Source: Bin87 sp034420475 (GTDB lineage: Bacteria > Chloroflexota > Dehalococcoidia > Lucifugimonadales > UBA3495). From it: 64,000 nucleotides of DNA. The stretch is taken from assembly GCA_034420475.1 (NCBI GenBank), contig DAOULH010000009.1, positions 124,001 to 188,000 of the forward strand, read 5' to 3'. Position 1 is the stretch's first letter. The number at the start of each line of letters is the position of its first letter. The notes under the pieces are model-generated. The model searched no databases. It saw only the letters and a program-made list of their open reading frames with translations, and was not told the origin of the DNA. Shown here piece after piece: positions 15,233 to 23,727 of this stretch. Made by a program: the position numbers and the translations under genes.

Positions 15233-16057
15233 CTAGATGGGGAAAGCCCGTTCCAGGGTGCGACGCTGCTCCGCGGTGAGGCTCCAGCCCGAGGCCGCGC
15301 AGTTGGCCTCCGTTCTCTCTACGCTGTTGGACTTGGGGATGGCGATGATCCCCTCCTGGTCTGCGGCCCAGTTCAGCGCGACCTGGGCCGCAGTTTTCCC
15401 GACCTCGCCGGCAACTTCTTCCAGCACGTCGTTGTCACGGTTCCTGCCCAGCGCCCGGCGCAGGCGGCCGCCCCGGTTGCCCACCAGCGCCCCTTCGTGG
15501 AGGGGCGAATAGGCGATAACCGTGATGTCGTTCCGCCGACAGTAAGGGATCACGTCACGCTCGGCGCTGCGGCGGCGCAGGTTGTACAGGATCTGGTTGG
15601 AGACGATGGGCACGTTGGGCATGGCCGCCAGGGCTTCCCGCATCTCGTCCACCGAAAAATTGCTGACGCCCACGTGCGCCACCGCGCCGTCGGATACCAG
15701 CCGATCCATGGCGCGCATGGTCTCGGCGATGGGCACACTGGGGTTGGGCCAGTGGATTTGGTACAGGTCGATGCGGTCCACGGCCAGCAGGCGCAGACTT
15801 TGCTCGGCGGCCTTGAGCACCTCGTCGTAGCGCAGATGGCTGCCCAGGACCTTGGTAGCCACGATGACCTGATCGCGGATTCCGGCGATTGCCTCGCCCA
15901 CCGCGGCCTCGGTGCGGTACATTTCGGCGGTGTCGATCAGGTTTGCGCCCAACTCGACCCCGCGCCGCAACGGTTCGGGTCCGCCGGTGTACCGCCAGGT
16001 TCCCAGGCCAATCTCGGGGATCATCAGGCCCGACGATCCCAACCGTTCGTAATTCAT
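15233..16057 (-). CDS. Aldo/keto reductase
   Basis: 274 residues, NAD(P)H-dependent carbonyl reductase fold. The catalytic tetrad is visible: Asp and Tyr in LIDTAEMYRTE, Lys in VIVATKVLG, His in YQIHWPNP. Other markers are the GVSNFS strand, SNQILYNL, and the cofactor-binding AIPKSNSVERTEANCAA near the C-terminus. It resembles the 2,5-diketo-gluconate/aldehyde reductase group. Substrate unknown. It sits alone between a repeat element and the lipoprotein metallopeptidase gene, both on the same strand. Confidence 0.92.
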   Translation of the reverse strand: MNYERLGSSGLMIPEIGLGTWRYTGGPEPLRRGVELGANLIDTAEMYRTEAAVGEAIAGIRDQVIVATKVLGSHLRYDEVLKAAEQSLRLLAVDRIDLYQIHWPNPSVPIAETMRAMDRLVSDGAVAHVGVSNFSVDEMREALAAMPNVPIVSNQILYNLRRRSAERDVIPYCRRNDITVIAYSPLHEGALVGNRGGRLRRALGRNRDNDVLEEVAGEVGKTAAQVALNWAADQEGIIAIPKSNSVERTEANCAASGWSLTAEQRRTLERAFPI

Positions 16058-16114
16058 GACGATTGCTGCCTCGTTTCGGTATCCGGTGTTGAGTTCGAGG
16101 GATGCCCCGAGGGA

Positions 16115-17965
16115 CTACCCGGTGACGTCGAGTTGCACCTCGGCAATCTTCCGGCCGGACTCGTAAATGTAAATCCAGTATCGACCCGAATCCCAACGCA
16201 ATGGAGGGCTCGGTCCCACCGAGAGCCACTGGGTGCCGCCGGCGAACCGTGATTCGAACTGCACGGGCACGCGACGCCGGCTATTGGTGAAACCATCCTC
16301 AAAATACTCGACCACTTCGAATTGCAGTTGCTTGGGATCACCGGAGATCGAGTAGGAGTATTTGAGCGTCAGGTAAACCCAACCCTCCACATCCGACGTC
16401 GAAAATTCGTTGACCGGCTGACCGTCCACGCTCAGCGCGACGTATGCCTGGTCGATGCGCCCGTTGACTGACGGCAGGGTTGGATCTACCGGAGCCGAAT
16501 CGGGGACTCCTTCGACCACGGTGGACGTCCGGCCCCGGTACCACTGGTCCCAGATGTGCTCCAGGTCCGGTTGCATCTGCATGCCGCCGGCCCGGAGCCA
16601 TTCCACGCGGATATCGGTCTCGGCGAACTCCTGCTGTGACGGATAGGAGGGGTCTCGCGCCAGCCGAGCGTACAGCGCCCGCCAGGCCTGGAGGAACCGT
16701 TCCTCGCCCAATTGGCGGTACAGCGCCAGCAACAACCGCTCGCCCAGGTAGTAGTTGCACCGCCACAGGCCGGGATCCGCCTGTGCTTCCTCGACGTCGT
16801 CCGGTGACCTCAGTTCGAGTTCGCTGAGGGACGAGGCGCCGTCGCAGGGGTAGTTGGTCGCCTCCAGGGGGGCGCCGGCGGTGACGTGACGGGCGTAGGT
16901 GGCGGCGAAATCCGCTCCGCCTTCAGCGTGCCAGACGGGTTCCACATAGAGGTAATAGTGCGCGATCTCGTGAAAAACGGCGTGCGGGGCAAATTCCGGT
17001 TTGGAATTGTCGTCGATCTCCGGCAACAACGTGACGTGCGTCTGGTAGTTGGTGCCGGCCGCCCCTCCCGCAACGTAGTCGGTGACGTGGATCACGATGG
17101 CCGGGGTCGGGAAATCGGCATCGAACATAGCCTCAAAAACGGGTACCGCGGCCTGGGAGACCGCCATCACCGGCGAAGCGGCCGGCGTGGGTCCGGAGCG
17201 CACTATCGCGATGGGGACAATCGACCCGCTGCGGTTGGTTGCGGTTCCCAGTTCCACGTTGAGGGTTCCGGGATCGGCCACGGTCGCGCCGAATTCCGGC
17301 GACATGAACCGGGAACGTTCGTAGAGTACCGCCACAATCGCGGCTTCGGCAGTGGTCAGACCGTCGCGGAACCAGCCCGCGCTGGCGAGCTGCGCCAAGC
17401 GCTCCGGCCTGTCCCGGGCCATACGCTGCAGCGACAGTAATGCGGGCAAGTCCATCGGTCGCAGGTCGTTTTTGAACTCCTCCGACGCCAGCAATGCGCT
17501 CAAGACCTCCGGCGCGTCCAGGCCCATGTTCACCATGCGCTCGGCCGCGTTGAATTCGTCCGCGGTCTGCAAACCGTCGGCAATCCAGCCGATGCTGCGG
17601 ATCTGCGCGACGACAACGGGAGCGGTCTGTTCCGCGAATTTCCAGTTGCGCGCCTCGGAAAGGATGAACGCTGAAGGCTCCGGGGTCGCTGTTGGAGGTT
17701 GGCGGGGTATCGCCGTGGCCGAAACGACCGGCGACGACGGGGCGTTTGCCGGCGACGCGGTGGGCGCAGCGGTGGCCGGCGGCGCAGTCGCAGTGGGCGC
17801 AAGTCCGGTTTCCTGCGCTGCGGCGACTCTCGCCAGGGCCGCGTCGATGGTCGCTTGCAGGTCAGCGGTGGGCGAATCGTTTGGCGGTGGGGCGCCAAAT
17901 AAGCAGCCGACGGAGGCAATCACCCCCATCAAGCCAAGAACCAGCCAGGTCGGTGCGCAACGCAT
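16115..17965 (-). CDS. Lipoprotein with zinc-metallopeptidase-like (HEXXH) domain, paralogue 1
   Basis: 616 residues. A signal peptide ends at a lipobox-like ASVGC, so the mature protein is probably lipid-anchored outside the cytoplasm. A Thr/Pro/Ala-rich stalk follows (about 40-100). Next is a helical region with repeats of a W-x-x-DGL-T-x-E type (IGWIADGLQTADE, AGWFRDGLTTAEA). The HEXXH domain reads VFHEIAHYYLYVEPVWHAEGGAD, giving a gluzincin-style HExxH...E site near residue 330. The C-terminal 130 residues look like a beta-rich domain. The gene at 27347-29179 has the same plan. Likely an extracytoplasmic peptidase; substrate unknown. Confidence 0.75.
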   Translation of the reverse strand: MRCAPTWLVLGLMGVIASVGCLFGAPPPNDSPTADLQATIDAALARVAAAQETGLAPTATAPPATAAPTASPANAPSSPVVSATAIPRQPPTATPEPSAFILSEARNWKFAEQTAPVVVAQIRSIGWIADGLQTADEFNAAERMVNMGLDAPEVLSALLASEEFKNDLRPMDLPALLSLQRMARDRPERLAQLASAGWFRDGLTTAEAAIVAVLYERSRFMSPEFGATVADPGTLNVELGTATNRSGSIVPIAIVRSGPTPAASPVMAVSQAAVPVFEAMFDADFPTPAIVIHVTDYVAGGAAGTNYQTHVTLLPEIDDNSKPEFAPHAVFHEIAHYYLYVEPVWHAEGGADFAATYARHVTAGAPLEATNYPCDGASSLSELELRSPDDVEEAQADPGLWRCNYYLGERLLLALYRQLGEERFLQAWRALYARLARDPSYPSQQEFAETDIRVEWLRAGGMQMQPDLEHIWDQWYRGRTSTVVEGVPDSAPVDPTLPSVNGRIDQAYVALSVDGQPVNEFSTSDVEGWVYLTLKYSYSISGDPKQLQFEVVEYFEDGFTNSRRRVPVQFESRFAGGTQWLSVGPSPPLRWDSGRYWIYIYESGRKIAEVQLDVTG

Positions 17966-18070
17966 GATCGAAAGTATAGAGTTCCTCGGGGCCGTGTGCT
18001 ATCAGGTACGCTATAATCGCCGTCATTGGGTTCAAGTTGTAACGAAAACTTCACCAGGAGAGTTGCAGAC

Positions 18071-18823
18071 ATGGGCAAACTGGACGGCAGGGTAGCACTG
18101 ATCACCGGCTCGGGCCGCAACATCGGCCGGGCCACGGCGTTGATGATGGCCTCGGAAGGGGCCAACATTGTAGTCAACGCGCGCAGCAACCGCGACGAGG
18201 CGGAGGCGACCGCGGCCGCCGTCGAGGAACTGGGCGTGAAGGCTCTGCCCGTTCTCGCCGACGTCTCCCGGAAAGACCAGGTTGACGCCATGATCGATGC
18301 CGCCATGTCCACGTTCGGGCACATCGACATCCTGGTGAACAACGCCGCCATCCGGCCGCACCAGCCCTTCACCGAAGTGACGGTGGAAGACTGGGAGCAT
18401 GTGCGCGGCGTCGTGCTGGACGGCGCCTTCTACACGACGCGCGGCGTCATCCAGCAGATGGTGGACAACGGCTTTGGGCGCATCGTGTTCCTGACCGGCG
18501 ACGGGGCGTTCCGGGGCAGCCCGCTGCGCGCCCACGTGTCGGCGGCCAAGATGGGGATCGTGGGCATGGCCCGCAGCCTCGCCTCGGAGTTCGCGGGCAG
18601 CAACATCCGCGTCAACGTCGTGTCTCCGGGCAGCATCGACACCAGCCGCGCCAACCCGGAATGGTACGCCGGCCGGGTTCCCGACTCCTCCGGCATTCCC
18701 CTGGGCCGACAGGGCAAGCCCGATGAGATCGCATCGACGGTCACCTTCCTGTGCACGGACGATGGCGGTTTCATCACCGGCCAGACCATTCATGTGAACG
18801 GAGGACAGGGCTTCTTCGGCTGA
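18071..18823 (+). CDS. Short-chain dehydrogenase/reductase fold protein lacking catalytic Ser and Tyr
   Basis: 250 residues from ATG 18071, which has AGGAGAG 8 bases upstream; a longer frame from 18026 lacks support. The Rossmann motif TGSGRNIGRA, the ILVNNAA segment and the C-terminal GQTIHVNGGQ are classic SDR features. In the active site, the position of the catalytic Ser reads Gly (FLTGDGAF for the usual ISS), and the YxxxK Tyr reads Val (AHVSAAK). Cofactor binding is likely kept, but normal SDR redox chemistry is doubtful. TATAAT at 18012-18017 may be its -10. It is divergent from the lipoprotein gene. Confidence 0.88.
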   Translation: MGKLDGRVALITGSGRNIGRATALMMASEGANIVVNARSNRDEAEATAAAVEELGVKALPVLADVSRKDQVDAMIDAAMSTFGHIDILVNNAAIRPHQPFTEVTVEDWEHVRGVVLDGAFYTTRGVIQQMVDNGFGRIVFLTGDGAFRGSPLRAHVSAAKMGIVGMARSLASEFAGSNIRVNVVSPGSIDTSRANPEWYAGRVPDSSGIPLGRQGKPDEIASTVTFLCTDDGGFITGQTIHVNGGQGFFG

Positions 18824-18849
18824 CCTGCTGCGCGGCGGGTCGCTGCCAC

Positions 18850-18876
18850 AAAAAGACGGCTCCAAGCGGAGCCGTC
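18850..18876 (-). terminator. Rho-independent terminator of tRNA-Gly
   Basis: A 9-bp stem GACGGCTCC/GGAGCCGTC (18855-18863 with 18868-18876) with loop AAGC is followed on the minus strand by TTTTTG. It starts 14 bases past the 3' end of the tRNA gene. It also lies downstream of the plus-strand SDR gene but lacks a T run on that side. Confidence 0.85.
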
Positions 18877-18890
18877 CTGATTTGTGAGAG

Positions 18891-18965
18891 TGGAGCGGAA
18901 GACGGGATTCGAACCCGCGACCTTCTCCTTGGCAAGGAGACGCTCTACCACTGAGCCACTTCCGC
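18891..18965 (-). tRNA. tRNA-Gly(GCC), CCA encoded
   Basis: The minus strand reads a complete cloverleaf: acceptor GCGGAAG paired with CTTCCGC, D arm GCTC...GAGC, anticodon stem CTCCT/AGGAG with loop TTGCCAA (anticodon GCC), and T arm with GGTTCGAATCC. Discriminator T is followed by a genome-encoded CCA (18893-18891). Body length is 72 plus CCA. Confidence 0.97.
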
Positions 18966-18987
18966 CGGGCGTATATTGCCTAACGTA

Positions 18988-19017
18988 ATCGTACCATAGG
19001 CCCGGAACGGATGTAAA
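18988..19017 (-). promoter_or_regulatory. Probable promoter of tRNA-Gly
   Basis: On the minus strand TTTACA (19017-19012) and TACGAT (18993-18988) are separated by 18 bases. They lie 22 bases upstream of the tRNA 5' end, a normal spacing for a tRNA promoter. Confidence 0.5.
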
Positions 19018-19088
19018 GGAATGCGCGGCGAAACGACCCGTCCGGCAGCGCTCAAAATGCCCCGGGAAACCGCCGGCGCGCCTGTCGC

Positions 19089-19103
19089 GGGTCAACTTGA
19101 CCC
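19089..19103. promoter_or_regulatory. Perfect 15-base palindrome, possible operator
   Basis: GGGTCAACTTGACCC is a 7-1-7 palindrome in the gene-free stretch upstream of the luciferase-like remnant (19184) and the dehydrogenase (19388). It resembles a dimeric repressor site. No second copy was noticed. Confidence 0.3.
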
Positions 19104-19183
19104 CTAATTTGCCCTGTGCTTTACTTGCCCAACCGTCGCGCCGCTTCTTGCGGCAGACCAGGCGCTTTCCCAGAGGTTGATCC

Positions 19184-19347
19184 ATGCACTGCGGCATGTT
19201 CATGCAGTTTGAAACCTGCAACTGCGCGAGGAGCTGGGGCTGGACGGCGTCGTCGCGGAGATCAACGCCGGCGGCATGATCCCTCACGACGTGGTAGTAA
19301 GGAACATCCGCCTGCTGACCGAAAAAGTCATGCCGGCATTCAAGTGA
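19184..19347 (+). pseudogene. Internally deleted luciferase-like (LLM) flavin-dependent oxidoreductase
   Basis: Both ends of an LLM-class gene survive. The N-terminus MHCGMFMQFET (ATG 19184, with AGAGGTTG upstream) matches the family's first strand. After a junction near 19213-19216 and a frame change, the C-terminal 44 codons continue as LREELGLDGVVAEINAGG, IPHDVVV and LLTEKVMPAFK, then TGA. About 300 codons of the barrel are missing. It cannot encode a working enzyme. It lies 40 bases before the D-2-hydroxyacid dehydrogenase gene, so the ancestral operon probably contained both. Confidence 0.75.
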
Positions 19348-19387
19348 TCCGGCCCGGCGCAATCGACTAGAAGAGGTGACCAGACCC

Positions 19388-20377
19388 ATGAAAGTCGCTG
19401 TCCTCGATGACTATCAAAGCGTTGCTTCCGGCATGGCTGATTGGTCGGGCCTGCCCGACGGCATAGAGGTCACCTTTTTCAGCGATCATCTGGCCGACGA
19501 GGATGCGCTGGCGACGCGGCTGGCCGATTTCGACATTGTCATGGGTATGCGGGAGCGCACCGCTTTCCCGCGTTCCCTGCTGGAGCGCCTGCCCGCGCTG
19601 CGCTGCCTGATTACCACCGGCGCCCGCAACGCCTCTTTCGACACCGACGCGGCCACCGACCTGGGGATCACCGTCTGCGGCACGCCCGGCGAGGGCGAGG
19701 GTCCCACGGAGCTGACCTGGGGCCTGATAATCGGCCTGATGCGCCGCATTGCCGAAGAGGATCGAGCCACCCGCGAACAGGGCAAGTGGGGCATCCACGT
19801 GGGCCACGGGCTGCGGGGGAAGACCCTGGCGCTGCTGGGCCTCGGACACATCGGCTCGCTGGTGGCCCGGGTCGGCAACGCCTTCGACATGCAGGTTATC
19901 GCGTGGAGCCAGAACCTCACGGCGGAGCGGGCCGCGGAGTGCAGCGCCACTCTGGTCGACAAAGACACGCTGTTCGCGGAGGGCGACGTGGTTTCCGTCC
20001 ACATCCGCCTGAGCGACCGCACCCGCGGCCTGGTGGGAGCCCACGAAATCGGCCTGATGAAATCGTCGGCGATCCTGGTCAACATCTCCCGCGGCCCCAT
20101 CGTGGACGAGGCGGCATTGGTGGACGCGCTGCAACGGAGGGCAATCGGCGGCGCGGCGCTGGACACCTTTGACGTGGAACCGCTGCCGGCGGATCACCCC
20201 TTCCTGACGCTGGACAACACCCTCATCACGCCCCACGTGGGCTACGTCACCCAGGAAGGGTATCGCGCCTTCTACTCCGGCGTGGTCGAGAACATCCGCG
20301 CCTTCGCCTCGGGAGAGGCGATCCGGGTAATCAACCCCGACGTGCTCCAGTCGCCCAATCTGCGCGGCCCGGCGTAG
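19388..20377 (+). CDS. D-2-hydroxyacid dehydrogenase (SerA/PGDH-like)
   Basis: 329 residues. NAD-dependent dehydrogenase of the D-isomer-specific family. The Rossmann motif GLGHIGSLVARVG lies near residue 155. The catalytic set is VNISRG (Arg), DVEPLP (Glu) and TPHVGYVT (His). The substrate domain includes LITTGARNASFD. There is no C-terminal ACT domain, so it is not a full-length SerA. ATG 19388 is preferred; GAGGTG lies 9 bases upstream. It probably oxidises or reduces a 2-hydroxy/2-keto acid in catabolism. It lies between the LLM remnant and the repeat element before the quinone reductase gene. Confidence 0.9.
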   Translation: MKVAVLDDYQSVASGMADWSGLPDGIEVTFFSDHLADEDALATRLADFDIVMGMRERTAFPRSLLERLPALRCLITTGARNASFDTDAATDLGITVCGTPGEGEGPTELTWGLIIGLMRRIAEEDRATREQGKWGIHVGHGLRGKTLALLGLGHIGSLVARVGNAFDMQVIAWSQNLTAERAAECSATLVDKDTLFAEGDVVSVHIRLSDRTRGLVGAHEIGLMKSSAILVNISRGPIVDEAALVDALQRRAIGGAALDTFDVEPLPADHPFLTLDNTLITPHVGYVTQEGYRAFYSGVVENIRAFASGEAIRVINPDVLQSPNLRGPA

Positions 20378-20391
20378 CCCGGCGGATGGTT

Positions 20392-20484
20392 GTCAGAATC
20401 AGGATTTTCAAGATTATAGGATTATCAGGATTGGAGGAAACGCAATCCCGAAAATCTTAAAATCCTGCAAATCCTGATTCTGAC
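20392..20484. repeat. Dispersed inverted-repeat element, ATCCTG family, copy 2
   Basis: A 93-base palindromic element whose ends are a perfect 15-base inverted repeat, GTCAGAATCAGGATT and AATCCTGATTCTGAC. The interior keeps alternating AGGATT/AATCCT words. It separates the hydroxyacid dehydrogenase from the quinone reductase gene. It could fold into a long RNA hairpin. Copy 1 is at 1389-1497. Confidence 0.8.
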
Positions 20485-20522
20485 AAAATGGCGGAATGAA
20501 GTCGCAACAGGAGAACCCCAAT

Positions 20523-21494
20523 ATGAAAGCCCTGCGCATCGAGGAATACGGCAGTGTCGAAGTCCTGGAGTGGAAGGACACGCCGGAGCCCACGCCCAGC
20601 CCGCACCAGGTGTTGATCAAGGTGGATGCGGCCGGCGTCAACTACGCGGACATCATGCGCCGCCAGGGGAACTACCCCGGCCCGGACCTGCCGGCCACCC
20701 TGGGATTGGAAGCCGCGGGAACCATCACCGCGCTGGGCTCGGACGTTACCGATGGTCGCCTCGCGGTGGGGCAACGGGTGATGGCCATGGGGCCGCAGGG
20801 CCAGGCGGAATACGTGGCCGTCAACCACAACTTCGTTTTCCCCTACCCCGATGGCATCGACCCGATCCATGCCGGCGGTATGCCCATTACTTTCCTGACC
20901 TCGTACCATCTGCTGAAAACCCGTGGCCAGATGCAGCCGGGCGACACCGTGCTGATCCAGGCCGGCGCTTCCGGCGTGGGCACCGTCGCCATTCAGCTGG
21001 CCAAGGAATGGGGCGCGCGGGTGGTCGCCACGGCATCGACCCAGGACAAGCTGGACCTCTGCCGTTCCCTGGGCGCCGATGTCACCATCAACTACACGGA
21101 GACGGACTTTGAGGACGAGGTTCGGGACCTGACTGACGGGCGGGGCGTCGCGCTGGTGCTGGAGTGCGTGGGCGGCCCGGTGCTGGAGAAATCGGTGCGC
21201 TGCGTGGCCTCCTATGGGCGAGTGGTCAGCTACGGCAACGCCAGCGGACAACCGGCCAACCTGGCGGCCGCCGACATCACCACCCTGAACCGCACGGTGA
21301 TCGGGTTCAGCATGGGCCGGTCGCCCATCGGCTCCCTGGACCACCAGGGCGCGATGGATGACCTGGTTCCTATGATCATCGACGGCCGGCTCAAGCTCAT
21401 CGTAGACCGTATCATCCCGATGTCGGAGGCGGGAAACGCCCACCTGCACCTGGCCTCGCGCGGCACTCGCGGCAAGGTCATCCTGACCCCGTGA
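20523..21494 (+). CDS. Quinone oxidoreductase / zinc-independent MDR-family dehydrogenase
   Basis: 323 residues, medium-chain dehydrogenase/reductase of the NADPH:quinone reductase type. The N-terminal GroES-like part has VDAAGVNYADIMRRQGNYP (typical QOR) and none of the structural-zinc cysteines. The nucleotide site is QAGASGVGTVAIQLAKEWGA near residue 145. ATG 20523 has ACAGGAGA 8 bases upstream. An in-frame ATG 27 bases earlier has no ribosome site. It reduces quinones or enones with NADPH. The methyltransferase gene overlaps its stop by GTGA. Confidence 0.92.
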   Translation: MKALRIEEYGSVEVLEWKDTPEPTPSPHQVLIKVDAAGVNYADIMRRQGNYPGPDLPATLGLEAAGTITALGSDVTDGRLAVGQRVMAMGPQGQAEYVAVNHNFVFPYPDGIDPIHAGGMPITFLTSYHLLKTRGQMQPGDTVLIQAGASGVGTVAIQLAKEWGARVVATASTQDKLDLCRSLGADVTINYTETDFEDEVRDLTDGRGVALVLECVGGPVLEKSVRCVASYGRVVSYGNASGQPANLAAADITTLNRTVIGFSMGRSPIGSLDHQGAMDDLVPMIIDGRLKLIVDRIIPMSEAGNAHLHLASRGTRGKVILTP

Positions 21495-22330
21495 GTTCCG
21501 CCGCCGAACACTACGCGGCCGTCCACGACGCGGCCCTGGCGGCGGGCCGCTTCGCCGACCACCGCCACCGAGCCGACCACTGGGCCGACCTTGCGGAACT
21601 GTTCCGCCTGGATCCCCACCGCCAGTGGGATCAAAACCTCCGCGCACTGGCCGGCTACCTGGAACCAACGGACGTCCTGCTGGATGTCGGCGGCGGGGCC
21701 GGCCGGGTGTCCCTGCCGCTGGCAAGCCAGGCGCGCGAGGTCGTGCTGGTGGAACCGTCCGCAGGAATGCGGGGGCAATTCACCTTATCGCGTGATGCGG
21801 CGGGCATCACCAACGCGCGCGTCTCGCCCGATTGGTGGATGGACTCTTCCGAAACCGGCGACGTGGCCATCACGTCGGACGTCGTCTATTTCGTGCGCGA
21901 CATCGTCCCGTTCGTCGCCAAGCTGCACAACTCCGCGTCGCGGCGGGTGATCATCTGCATCTGGCGACCCACGCCCGGCGATATGGACAACGAACTGCGG
22001 CGTGTCCTCTACGACGAACAGCCCGCTCCCTGGCCCGGGCTGCCCGAGCTGGCGGCAGTGCTGTGGGAAATGGGTCTTCTGCCCGACATACAGGTCATTC
22101 CGGCTCCGCCGTGGTGGATACCGGAAGCGGCCGGGGGATTGTCCGATGGTCAGGCCGTGGACCTGGCAATGGGTAGGCTGGAACGCGACGACGAGCCAAC
22201 CCGCCGGCACATCGAGAACAACCTTGACCGCTTGTTCGAGCGCAGTCCGAATGGATTGAGCCCGCGCTGGCTGAGCGGCGCGCGCGAGGTGATGATCACA
22301 TGGGAGACCAACGGGCTGCGGCTGGATTGA
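21491..22330 (+). CDS. Class I SAM-dependent methyltransferase
   Basis: 279 residues from GTG 21491, which overlaps the upstream stop as GTGA, so it is translationally coupled. Motif I is VLLDVGGGAGRVSLPLA, followed by VVLVEPSAGM (acidic residue at the end of beta-2). Later SDVVYFVRDIVPFV and RVIICIWRPTPG fit the remaining strands. The C-terminal part is unusual in being tryptophan-rich (PPWWIP). Substrate is unknown. Its pairing with the oxidoreductases suggests modification of a small organic molecule. Confidence 0.85.
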   Translation: MSSAAEHYAAVHDAALAAGRFADHRHRADHWADLAELFRLDPHRQWDQNLRALAGYLEPTDVLLDVGGGAGRVSLPLASQAREVVLVEPSAGMRGQFTLSRDAAGITNARVSPDWWMDSSETGDVAITSDVVYFVRDIVPFVAKLHNSASRRVIICIWRPTPGDMDNELRRVLYDEQPAPWPGLPELAAVLWEMGLLPDIQVIPAPPWWIPEAAGGLSDGQAVDLAMGRLERDDEPTRRHIENNLDRLFERSPNGLSPRWLSGAREVMITWETNGLRLD

Positions 22331-22343
22331 ACGGGAGCATGTA

Positions 22344-23336
22344 ATGGAGCGTATCGGAGTAGCCTTTGCCGGTGGCGGCATGACGCCGCCGGAGATCGTG
22401 GAGTGCGTCCAACTGGCCGAGGAACTCGGCTACGAGTCGGCCTGGGTCGCCGAGGGCCACGGGGGCGACCAGTTTTCCATCCTCACCGCGTGCGGGTTGG
22501 CGACGTCGCGGATCCGCCTGGGCACCAGCATCAGCAGTGTTTACGTCAGGAGCGCGCCCACCATCGCCATGGCGGCGGCGTGCGTGGACCACTTCTCCAA
22601 CGGCCGCTTCATCCTCGGGCTGGGCAGCAGCCACAAGGTGCAGGTGGAGCCCGAACACGGCCTGGAGTTTTCCGGCCCTATCCCCCGGGTGCGGGACACG
22701 GTGGACATAGTGCGCCGCCTGCTGCGCGACGGCGCGCTGACCGATTACCGGGGCGAGGCGATCAACATCGCTACCTTTGATCTGCATTTCCCGACGCTCC
22801 GGCCGGAAATGCCCATCTACCTGGCGGCGGTGTTCCCGAAGATGCTCGAAATCGCCGGCGAGATCAGCCAGGGGGTCCTGCTCACCTGGTGCACGCCGGA
22901 ACACGCGCGTACCGCCAGCCAGCACATCGCCGCCGGCGCCGCGCGAGCCGGAGTCGCGCCGGAAACCGTCGAGGTGGCGACGCTGGTTTCCGTGTCCGCG
23001 CCGGGCGCCGATGACGGCGGGATGCGCCGGGTGGCCGCAACCTATGCCGGTCGGTTCCCCCGGTACCGCCGGCTGATGGCCGAGGCCGGTTTCGCGGACG
23101 AAGTGGAGGAGGTGCGCCGGGCCTGGCGATCCGGCGACGTTGCGCTGGCCGAGCGCCTCGTTCCGGAGGGTCTGATCGACCGCATGTCGCTGCCCGCAGA
23201 TGCCGGAGCCCGGCGGGAAAGGTTGGCCGAGTATCGGGAAGCCGGCTTGACTTTGCCGATCATTGCTCCCCGCGTATCCGGCCCCAATGCCGGCGCGACC
23301 GCGAAACAAATCATCCGCGAAAACGCGCCGGCCTAG
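22344..23336 (+). CDS. LLM-class F420/flavin-dependent oxidoreductase
   Basis: 330 residues, bacterial luciferase-like TIM barrel. Features in order: MERIGVAFAGGG, EELGYESAWVAEGHGGD, IRLGTSISSVYVRSAPTIAM, and NGRFILGLGSSHKVQVEPEHG, the usual F420/FMN-binding pattern of this family. The middle IYLAAVFPKMLEIAGEIS strand is also typical. It follows the methyltransferase by 13 bases. Many uncultivated Chloroflexota carry large numbers of such genes for oxidising recalcitrant organics. Cofactor choice (F420 or FMN) cannot be decided here. Confidence 0.9.
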   Translation: MERIGVAFAGGGMTPPEIVECVQLAEELGYESAWVAEGHGGDQFSILTACGLATSRIRLGTSISSVYVRSAPTIAMAAACVDHFSNGRFILGLGSSHKVQVEPEHGLEFSGPIPRVRDTVDIVRRLLRDGALTDYRGEAINIATFDLHFPTLRPEMPIYLAAVFPKMLEIAGEISQGVLLTWCTPEHARTASQHIAAGAARAGVAPETVEVATLVSVSAPGADDGGMRRVAATYAGRFPRYRRLMAEAGFADEVEEVRRAWRSGDVALAERLVPEGLIDRMSLPADAGARRERLAEYREAGLTLPIIAPRVSGPNAGATAKQIIRENAPA

Positions 23337-23358
23337 CGCACTGGACGTCTTGCCGTAG

Positions 23359-23727
23359 TTATTGGTCCGCCGGCAGCCAGGGCGACCACAGGGTGATGGG
23401 AATGGTCACCGAGATGCGGGGCTGGTCGCCGACCACGGCGGTGGTGTGACCCTGGCCGGTCAGGTCGTCGGCCATCAGCACGTCGCCGGCCCCGAAGCGG
23501 CGCTTGGTGCCGTCGCCGATCCCGACCTCCATTTCACCCGCCAGGGTGATGACGTACTGGCGACGCGGCGCCGTGTGCCAGTCGGAAAAATACCCGGGCT
23601 CAAATCGCCGGAAATTCACGCCCGGGGTGACCTGCATACCGCTGTGAATGGCGCGATCGCCGGGAAGGTCGAGGTCCTGAAAGTGGGTCTGGCCGTCATC
23701 GCCGGTGTAAATGCGCACAAATGTCAT
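23359..23727 (-). CDS. Cupin-domain protein
   Basis: 122 residues from ATG 23727, with AGGAGG 8 bases upstream. The reading frame is open further upstream but that part lacks any family signal. A single cupin fold is suggested by YFSDWHTAPRRQYVITLAGEMEVGIGDG (motif 1 with one His) and FGAGDVLMADDLTGQGHTT (motif 2 with His). No catalytic assignment can be made. It converges on the LLM gene, with 22 bases between the stops. The region between this gene and speD (23728-24086) holds no other gene. Confidence 0.75.
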   Translation of the reverse strand: MTFVRIYTGDDGQTHFQDLDLPGDRAIHSGMQVTPGVNFRRFEPGYFSDWHTAPRRQYVITLAGEMEVGIGDGTKRRFGAGDVLMADDLTGQGHTTAVVGDQPRISVTIPITLWSPWLPADQ

